In this document: positions 56,001-64,000 of the stretch, piece after piece
How the letters are laid out: each line of letters begins with the position of its first letter
Numbering within the stretch: the first letter of the stretch is position 1
Source of the DNA: Trichosporon coremiiforme
Lineage: Eukaryota; Basidiomycota; Tremellomycetes; Trichosporonales; Trichosporonaceae
Assembly (NCBI GenBank): GCA_039545355.1
Contig: BCJJ01000013.1
Coordinates: 915,980 to 979,979 of the forward strand
Direction of reading: 5' to 3'
Length of the DNA: 64,000 nt
Made by a program: the position numbers and the translations under genes
Notes under the pieces: generated by a model
Seen by the model: the letters and a program-made list of their open reading frames with translations, nothing else
Databases searched by the model: none
Told to the model about the DNA's origin: nothing

Positions 56001-59000
56001 CCCCCTGCGAGGGTAGAGCGAGGTACACTCCAGCGAGGAACAAGTAACTCGAGAGTACCTGAGGGTTTAGGAAGGTTTCTCCATGGACCGAGGCTCTCCC
56101 TGCCTCGGCCACATGCTCAGGATTTTTCAGGCACGTCAGGCACACCGCTGGAAACTACCCACGACGTCTCCGCTTATCGTCTGGTAACGTTTTGCTCTCA
56201 TGCTCTAGGCGTTTTCTAGTTCTTTTCTGGCCCATCACGTTATCGCGTATCGCGAAGAAGCGCGGGTTCTGAGAAAGCCCTGCCGCACTCTGCTGGCCCC
56301 TGCGGCCGTTGCCAGATCTATAGCATGCGGCTACGGACTCAGTGTGATTCCCAACACTCGTCAGAGATAACGTAACACCCGAGCGGAGAACCACCCCTAA
56401 GGGGTCTGCTGGGGGGAGGGGGGAGGGGTCTGCGCTGATACGTCGACGCTGATACGTCGACGGAGCGAGGTAGACGGTCGTCAACCTCGTCTGCATGTTC
56501 GCAGGAAATGCAAGTGAGGAACCACCCTTCGATACGTTCTGTGGCAGCCCCGGCCTGCGAGCTGTTCGGTTCACCGTTCAGGCGCTCGAACATTTACAGT
56601 TCGGGCAGGACTCTCTAGCTGAGCTCTAGGCTCAGCACGTTGGGCACTGGAACCCGATTAGATTCCTGCGATTTCGGCACGGTACACGCATAGCGTGCAT
56701 GGAACGCACCTCACGACCAGTGCTGTGAGCTGCGTAATGCGAATCGCACTCGCTGATGTGCTTGTTAGGACGACGAATGACGAACGCTCTGGACTCTCGC
56801 TTCCTCATGCAATCGCGTTGTCGAGTTGCCCACTGTCTCGGATGTTTAATTGCATGGATCTACGAGACAACCGGATGCGTACGGGACTCCAGTTCCGCGG
56901 GGCTCAGACTTGTACGAACGTTGCAGAGCTCACTTGTTCGCTTGCCATCCCCACAAACTGCCACGGCGGCGGGTGCCACTCGGAACCCACCATGTCTGGA
57001 GCTCCTCACGACACGTTACTCGTTTCCGTGACGCAATTTTGCCTCCGGTCGGACCGGACTTGCGCTCGACCCCACTCAGCGGGCGACCTCCACTTGAGTA
57101 TGCTTGGCAGGAGCCCTTCTCACCCGCTCGACTGGCCGCACCCGCTCGACTGCCCGCGCCTTCGCGCACCTGAACTTCCCTATGTCTACGCGGGGAGGGA
57201 GCAGGATGTCTTTGAGCAAAAGGATGTTCCATTGCCGCTAGCTGTCGACGCTCGTGGATCTAGGGCTTAAGGGCATACAAGACACGGACACTGCAGTCAC
57301 GAGGCATATTCCAGCCCTTGTTGCACTGCGTCACTGCAGTCCTGAACTGCAGAGACTCTGCTATCCCCCGTGAGGGTTCGATCTCCAAACGAGTTAAGGT
57401 TTTGTCGAACATTTTCCGAGCTTGACCCGAATATCCTCCAACCCTGGGCAGGGATCAACTCGGCGCCGTACTACGATCTCGTGGACGTCGTGCATGTGTA
57501 CAGATTCCCCCACGCTGACGTTCGGGAGCACTTATCGTACTCCTGCGTCAGAGGCTGATCCTTCCCTCAGAAGTCATCATCTAACGGACAACGCGATCGC
57601 TGTGTATCGAACCCTCGCGTTGCAATTCACGGGCACCACGGGGTGACTAACCCTTCGTGAGCACAACACCAAGCCCCGATACGAGCCTCAGTCTGAGTTT
57701 ACTGGATCCTGGACGTCTAAGCGAGGCTGTAGTACTCGCAGCAAGTTAGTGTCGCTCTCCGGTCGCCGCGCTCCTCTACCTTAAGCCCTTCGAACTTCTG
57801 CGCATTCGACGCAATGGATTCGTCAGTGTTCTCGGTGAGGTGGGTCTGAAGCACTGCTCCGCAGAGATAGTGAATCAGGTGGCAATTCCGCGGCCAGCGC
57901 TTGCCCGCCCCCACGACCGTTTCAAGCTGCATGCGCATTCAAAGGTGTTCGGACCACATGCCCGCCCCGCATCTGGACCCACTCTGGACCGTGCAGTGCT
58001 TTGTGTACCTTCAAGTGTTTGCAGCTTACGCAAGTCTAAACACTGCAGTAGCAGCTGGGTGTGGTTAGCGAGGACCCCGGATCGACCTCTGCCCGAGATC
58101 GATCTCATGTTCCGCGCGAGACAACGCTGTGCTACAGCCCAGGCTCCGAACAGGCGCTTTCTGGGTCGCAGCCGCCAGACATTCCGATGTCAGCCAGCTC
58201 GACGCAGATTGTCGGTGCGACTTGTCTCAGCCTCCGTAGCCCCGCCGGAGCTACGGCCAACCGAACTAGACTGACACAGTGCTCTGACTCAGTCCCACTT
58301 GGCACACTCGTGCCAGCTGTCGGTGCCGTCAGATCCATGTTCCGGAGCTTATACGGCCCCATCTGGGGCAGTTTCTACAACTAAAAACGATGTGAATAGG
58401 TACGCGGAATCTGTCATCAGAGTACCGGCATGTGGTCTGGGCTCGACGTGCCATTGTGGCATTTCGGGGTGGTGGCCTGGTTGAGCCGGTTCCGTACGTG
58501 TGGGGTGGCACGGTCGAGCTCGGTGCCGGGTGCTTGATGCTCGGTGCTCGATGCTCGGTGCTCGATGCTCGGTCGTGTGCTCAGTATTGCCTGGGGCACC
58601 TCTGCTTCGGCACTGAAGGGCGAGCGTGGCGGTACCGTGGCTCTCCAAGATCAACGGTTCGCAGAGGGCCCGACACCTACACCGCAACCGCGCACGTCAT
58701 CCCTCGCAACTTCTTCCCTCGACCTTATCCCCAGTACCCAGGCCATCAGCCGAGAGTGTACTGATGCAGATGAGAGACAATAGCTCGCCACTGACAATAT
58801 GTGAACGAGTCTAGCAAAAGCTCGTGACCATCCGATACCGCGCAGCCAAAAGCCCACCTGCAGCGCCAAGCACCGGTCCGGACGCCAGTCCGGGTGCCTC
58901 TCGCCACCTTTTTCGAGATTAGCCAGTCCAGACTCGCATGGCATTGTTTCTCAGCCATCAGGCAGACAATGTTCAGGTCTCTGATGCGTCTCAGCCATCT

Positions 59001-60911
59001 ATGGGTAATGTGGGGAAGCCACCACAGGCGCCTTCATGTCTCGCTAGGAAGCAACGACGCACAATCCAGGCTCGCTCGGTTCGTCGAATATACGCATCGG
59101 CGCACGCGTGCACATCTGATAGGTTTCCAGGAGAAGGTTGCACGCGACGTTGGCAGTAGAGTCGGCTAATCTTCACTCGAGAGGGTCATTCGCCGTCTGT
59201 GAAGGTGCGGCGTCGGCGCCACACGGCTGGGGCATCGAAAGACAGCTCTCCCTACACCCAGGTCCATTTCTGCACTCTCTAGACACGAGGGCTGACCTGT
59301 ATTCGACCTTCCGAAGGCCCTAGACATGCAGCCACGCCGGGTGCCTTCGCCATCCTCGCCTGACCTGCTCTGAGCTCAGATACCTCGTCCCGAAGCGAGT
59401 AGCCTTCGTCATCAATACCGTCCTCGACATGGAGGGGAGCTAGTCAGTCGGCAAAGTCGGCGCAAAGACTATCGATACTCAATCACCGTCTGTCAATGCG
59501 TAAGTTGACTTCGGCGCGTTAACGTCGGCGCCACTGACGATGAGTGACCAAGCCTATCGGAGACTGGGGTTCTCGATTTGAGAGATGAGGTTCAGTCATC
59601 GTTTGACGTCAGTTGCAGTTCCGCCACACCCCTCGTCATGTAGAGATGAGAACTGCGCGCACTGCGCATCCGATTGCTTACATCAACTACACCTCCGTGT
59701 AGAGTTGTTGACACTCGATCACATTAAGCTCCAGCCACATGAGCCACTCGTCCCCTTTGTGGGCCGAGACTCACCCACCTCCGGCCCCCAAAGCCCTCCA
59801 TTGCTGCTGCAGAAAGAGACAGGGCACGTTTCATTGATGAATACGTTCACGCAACGACGCGACCCAGAATTGAGAGATATGCCTGATTGTCACAGACTAG
59901 TGCTGCGTTTCGCCTGTCACTGACGGACGGTCATTTGACCGGTCCTCAACCTTGGCAGCGACAAGCGAGCAGAGAGGAAGGCACCGATAGTGGACCGTCT
60001 CTCTTTACGAGGTCACGTTTGTGGGATGCGTTACGCACACTTCTTCGGGCAGAACTCGGGCTGCACTCGGGCTCCAAGTTGAGTTCACTTCCGGCGTCAA
60101 TCTGGGGTCGAGTCGGGGTCGAGCTGTTCCGATTACTGGTGCAAGTCCGGTCCTAGCGAGATCCCCGGCGGCTCCTCGCGATATATTACGATCAGCGTTG
60201 GGATCTACCGTGTCCGAGCGAGATCTGCTCGACTCAGAACTAGTGAGTGAGCGCGATTGCAGACGTGCGCTGACGTACGACTCACTCCGGGGTAGCGGTA
60301 CCTCCGCGGAACTGACGGCCACGGAGCTACGCACGTCTGCGTCGGCGGCGTGCGCGTACGACGGCTCCATCGCCCGTCAATCATGAGAGGCGGTTAAACC
60401 GTCGTCGCACACAACCGGCGATAACCTTGTCTCGACTCAGAGGACCACATGACCAAGGCGACCGATAAGTCGGGCTGTGATCCGCCTTGACCGAGGAATC
60501 ACTGTGCGTCGATGTCCTCTGAGCTCAGCGCAGGCAGTCAGTAAAGCGGTCAATGGTCAATACGAGTCGTGAATGAAAGCTTGCAGCAATGGGCCGAGTC
60601 TAACTGAGCTTAACCATAACAGAAATGATGATTGATCTATCAAAATACCTAACACCCCTCCCTCTCCAACTCCACCCACCCCTGGGCGGCCGAGTGGCCG
60701 AGCAAGGGGAACCTACACGAACAGCAGCTGGTGCTGGTGGGGATCTACAACAGTGCACTGTTGAGCCCCTTTTTCTACGTTTACTATCGTCGTTATTCTC
60801 ATTTCTGATGCTATGCGTTGAATGCAAGATGTTGTTCTTCCTCCGCCCTCCTCCTTTGTCAGACGGTCGGGCGCGAACGTCTCGCACTTCGCGCTCGACG
60901 CACTTCTGCGC
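53031..60911. other. 7.9-kb gene-poor stretch
   Basis: No supported gene. The frames present are short, multi-strand and without motifs. Features seen are a 14-bp tandem repeat at 58533-58573 and a relatively AT-rich strip at 60540-60660 next to the 3' end of ADE5,7. No tRNA, rRNA or mobile-element protein could be identified. Confidence 0.45.
58533..58573. repeat. 14-bp tandem repeat (GATGCTCGGTGCTC)
   Basis: Nearly three consecutive copies of GATGCTCGGTGCTC in noncoding sequence, with degenerate copies on both sides. Confidence 0.8.
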
Positions 60912-63385
60912 TTACTGGGCCCAGGTCTCCATGCCCTCGTACTCGACGCCGGGCTTGGCGATGACCTTGCCCATGACGAAGGCCTTGGGCTCGCCGTTCT
61001 CGTGGAGCGACTTGAGGGCGGCGTCGGCCTTGTCGGCAGCGACAATAATGACCATACCAACACCGCAGTTGAAGGTACGCGCCATCTCGGCGGGGGCGAC
61101 GTTGCCGGCCTTCATGAGCCAGCGCCACATGGCGGGGAGCTCCCAGGTCTTGAGATCAATGGAGACACCGAGCTCGGGCTGGTCGACGAAGACACGGGGG
61201 ATGTTCTCCGTGAAGCCGCCGCCGGTGATGTGTGACATGCCCTTGAACAGACCGGTGCGGATGCCGGGGAGGAGCTGCTTGATGTACAGCCTTGTCGGGG
61301 TCAGGAGGGAGTCGCCGACGGACTGCGTCTCGTCCCAAGGAGCAGAGCTCTTGAGGTCAAGGCCGGCGAGGGAGCAGATCTTGCGGATGAGCGAGAATCC
61401 GTTCGAGTGGGCACCCGACGACGGGAGACCAATGAGGACGTCACCGGCACCCATGTCCTTCGTCGGGAGCATCTGGTCGCGCTCGACGGCACCGACGGCG
61501 AAACCGGCAAGGTCGTAGTCGTCCCCGTGGTACATGCCGGGCATCTCGGCGGTCTCACCACCGATGAGGGCACAGCCAGCCTCGAGACAGCCCTGCGCGA
61601 TACCGGTGATGACGTCGGCGGCGACGGGGACGTCGAGCTTGGAGCACGCGTAGTAGTCGAGGAAGTACAGGGGCTCGGCACCCTGGACGATCAGGTCGTT
61701 GACGCTCATGGCGACGAGGTCGATACCAACAGTGTTGTGCTTGCCGTGGTTGAGAGCGACGCGGAGCTTGGTTCCAACACCGTCGGTTCCGGAAACGAGG
61801 ACAGGGTCGCGGAAGCCGGCCGACTTGAGGTCGAACGCACCACCGAAGCCACCGATCTCACCGTTGGCACCCGGGCGGCGGGTAGCCTTGACAACGGGCT
61901 TGATTGCATCAACGAGCGCGTTACCGGCGTCAACGTCGACACCGGCAGCGGCGTAGGTAAGGCCCTCGGCGGGCTTGGCGGACGACTGGACACCGTCGGC
62001 GCGGAGAGCACGGTAGGCAATGTCGCGACGGATGGTCTTGCCATCGAAGTTGACCTTCTCGACACCAGCGTAGGCGAGGTCGACGGCGCCACGGAGAGTG
62101 GGGGCGAAAGCGGCGACGGCGACGACACGGCCACCGGCAGTGACGATCTGGCCGTCCTTCTCGGCAGTGCCGGCGTGGAAGACTTCAACACCGTTGGGAG
62201 TCTCACCGAACGTCATGACGTCACCCTTGGGGTACGAGCCGGGGTAGCCCTTGGACGCGCAGACAACGGAGACGGCGTAACCGTCACGGTAGCCGAGCTT
62301 GACGGAGTCGAGGCGGCCCTGGGTGCACGCAAGCATGACCTCGGCGAGGTCGGTCTCGTCGTCGAGGAGGAGCATGAGAGCCTGGGTCTCGGGGTCTCCG
62401 AAGCGAACGTTGTACTCGAGGACCTTGGGGCCGTCGGCAGTGAGCATGAAGCCGGTGAAGAGCATGCCAACGAAGGGGTAGCCGTCCTGGCGCATTCCGC
62501 GGATAGTCGGCTCGAGCGACTCCTTGAGGACGCGCTCCATGACCTCGGCGGTGGCGGCGGGGGCAGGGGCGTAAGCACCCATGCCACCGGTGTTGAGGCC
62601 AGTGTCCCCCTCGCCGATACGCTTGTGGTCCTGGGCGGCGGGCATCGGAACGACAGTGTATCCGTCGGAGAAGGCGAGGACCGAAATCTCGGGGCCCTCA
62701 AGGTACTCCTCGATAACGACCTCGTCGCCGGCGGCACCGAACTCCTTGTCGACCATGACCGACTTGAGGGCGGCGAGAGCCTCCTCGTTGTTGGTCGGGA
62801 TCAGGACACCCTTGCCCGCAGCGAGACCCGAAGCCTTGATGACACAGCGGCCAGACGAGAAGGGGTTCGACTTGATGTAGGCAACAGCGTCATCGTACTG
62901 CGAGGCGTTGAAGTTGCGGAACTGCGCCGTGGGGATGTGGTGACGCTGCATGAACTCCTTCGACAGGGCCTTGGAGCCCTCGAGCATGGCAGCGGCCGGC
63001 GAAGGACCGAAGACGGGGATGCCGACTACTGGTCAGCCATCAAAGCCACCGGTGAAAATCGAGTCGGTAACTCACCCTTGCGGAACTCCTGCTCGGCACC
63101 GTCGACGAGCGGCTGCTCGGGACCGGGGACAACGAGGTCGACCTTGTTGTCCTGAGCGAACTTGACGACACCCTCGTAACCGTCCTTTCCACCCCAGGGA
63201 GCGTTGACGTTCTCAATCTTGCCTCCGAGCTTGGAGGTGCCTCCGTTGCCCGGAGCAATGAGAACCCGCTTCACGCGGGGGGACTGAGCAAGCTTGAAAG
63301 CGAGGGCATGCTCACGGCCGCCAGAACCAAGAAGGAGGACGGTGAGGTCGGACTTGGGGGCCGGGAAGGTGGTGGGCTCAGCCAT
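60912..63385 (-). CDS. ADE5,7: Bifunctional GAR synthetase / AIR synthetase
   Basis: Cytosolic purine-biosynthesis enzyme catalysing steps 2 (phosphoribosylamine-glycine ligase) and 5 (phosphoribosylformylglycinamidine cyclo-ligase). Exons 63076-63385 and 60912-63025, joined over a 50-nt intron with a TAG acceptor, give 807 residues, matching the yeast length. The ATP-grasp GARS domain occupies about residues 1-435 ([54 protein letters not shown]). The AIRS domain runs from about 445 to the end ([46 protein letters not shown]). I use the ATG at 63385 ([10 protein letters not shown]) because the upstream extension lacks conservation and the leader context fits. It is divergent from a gene starting at 63938. 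Confidence 0.97.
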
Positions 63386-63937
63386 GGTGGTTGAAGAGGG
63401 GGGTGGGTTGCTAGATGCTAGCTTGTGGAGGCGCGAGGCTTCCTCTTGAGCTGGTTGAAGACCGAAATCCAAAAAATCCGGTTACGAGTCATGTTATCTG
63501 TACCTTAAGTTCCGAGTGCCACACGCTATATCGCCGTGGACGGTCCCACGTGCTGGTATGAATTGATTAGGATTGGGGATGAGCGGATTAGGATGCCGCC
63601 CAATGGTCGGTTTACCCATCTGATTAGCCTCGGGCAAAGTGGAGGGCGAGCGGGTGCTGGGTGCACCCAGCCAGGGACGATCGCACTGCCGCTGCCGCAG
63701 TAGTGCGCGGCATGCCCCTCCGCATGGACGCTTGGGGCAATCATCGTCATCCAGGCACGGCCCCCGCTCGTCGGGCCGAATCGAGCGCGTCCGTTCTCGC
63801 AGCAGACACGCTGGGCAGCGTCCACCGTCCACCCCGCCCTGTCATCATCACACACTGCATTTAACCCCTGTCCTCCTTCCCTTCCCTTCCTCCCATCCCC
63901 CCTCTCAATCGTCCTCTCCATCGAACCGGTTGAAGCT
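63386..63937. promoter_or_regulatory. Divergent promoter region, ADE5,7 / terminal gene
   Basis: This 552-bp region carries CACGTG at 63547-63552 and a long pyrimidine tract at about 63868-63925 just before the putative plus-strand start. No gene is supported inside it. Confidence 0.5.
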
Positions 63938-64000
63938 ATGTGAGTTGAGCTGACCCACAGCCATCTCATCCCAACGAGTGCTGACATTCCACAGGTCCGT
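63938..64000 (+). CDS. Partial gene at window edge, start codon split by an intron
   Basis: After a long pyrimidine-rich leader, AT at 63938-63939 is followed by a GTGAGT donor. A GCTGAC branch site and an ACAG acceptor at 63991-63994 then join to GTCCGT, restoring ATG-TCC. The 55-nt intron (63940-63994) fits the genome's norm. Only two codons are visible, so the product is unknown. The alternative reading is a leader intron with no start here. Confidence 0.4.

Noticed and set aside
57365..57400. GGGTTCGATCTCC resembling a tRNA B-box
   Set aside because: The T-arm stem pairs poorly and no A-box or anticodon stem is found upstream.
61407..63155. 582-codon plus-strand frame opposite ADE5,7
   Set aside because: Mirror of the ADE5,7 frame produced by codon bias; it also runs through the ADE5,7 intron with no independent support.
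1..64000. CRISPR arrays, phage genes or bacterial operons
   Set aside because: Spliceosomal introns, eukaryotic gene families and the absence of spaced identical repeats exclude a prokaryotic origin.

Overview
The window comes from a GC-rich, intron-dense basidiomycete genome. It is most likely a tremellomycete of the Trichosporonales (Trichosporon, Cutaneotrichosporon, Apiotrichum or Vanrija type). That rests on a fungal P-type H+-ATPase, SCH9 and PET127 homologues, very short introns (34-60 nt, GTGAGY donors, branch sites of CTGAC/CTAAC type a few bases before the acceptor) and pyrimidine-rich leaders. The genus is an inference; no rRNA or ITS is present. Exon models were built by hand from splice signals and reading phase, so single boundaries may be off by a base or a codon.

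Layout. 0.4-1.9 kb: mitochondrial branched-chain aminotransferase (minus). 2.52-4.28 kb: a complete Tc1/mariner element with perfect 27-bp terminal inverted repeats, flanking TA and an intact DD34E transposase. 4.37-6.88 kb: SCH9-type AGC kinase (minus). 6.9-10.5 kb: no gene seen. 10.5-14.1 kb: an extraordinarily intron-rich gene of unknown function (minus). 14.4-16.3 kb: guanine deaminase (minus). 16.5-18.3 kb: an aldo-keto reductase fused to a RidA domain (minus). 18.9-20.4 kb: AAAP amino-acid permease (plus). 20.4-33.0 kb: a 12.6-kb stretch without recognisable genes, with long C-tracts. 33.0-36.5 kb: PMA1 (plus). 39.5-41.7 kb: RIC8 (plus). 42.1-42.8 kb: SEM1/DSS1 (minus). 43.0-45.6 kb: PET127 (plus). 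45.8-48.1 kb: SYLF/Ysc84-type protein (plus). 52.2-53.0 kb: intronless unknown protein (plus). 53.0-60.9 kb: another gene-poor stretch. 60.9-63.4 kb: ADE5,7 (minus). 63.94 kb to the end: probable first codon of another plus-strand gene, with its ATG split by an intron.

How the genes relate. Most are unrelated housekeeping genes: nutrient signalling (SCH9), proton pumping (PMA1), G-protein chaperoning (RIC8), proteasome (SEM1), mitochondrial RNA processing (PET127), endocytic actin (SYLF) and purine synthesis (ADE5,7). Guanine deaminase, the AKR-RidA fusion and the amino-acid permease lie side by side. They could form a small nitrogen-scavenging neighbourhood, which is an inference. SEM1/PET127, AKR-RidA/permease and ADE5,7/the terminal gene are divergent pairs. 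CACGTG boxes recur in several promoters. Nearly half of the window is intergenic, high for a yeast-like basidiomycete.
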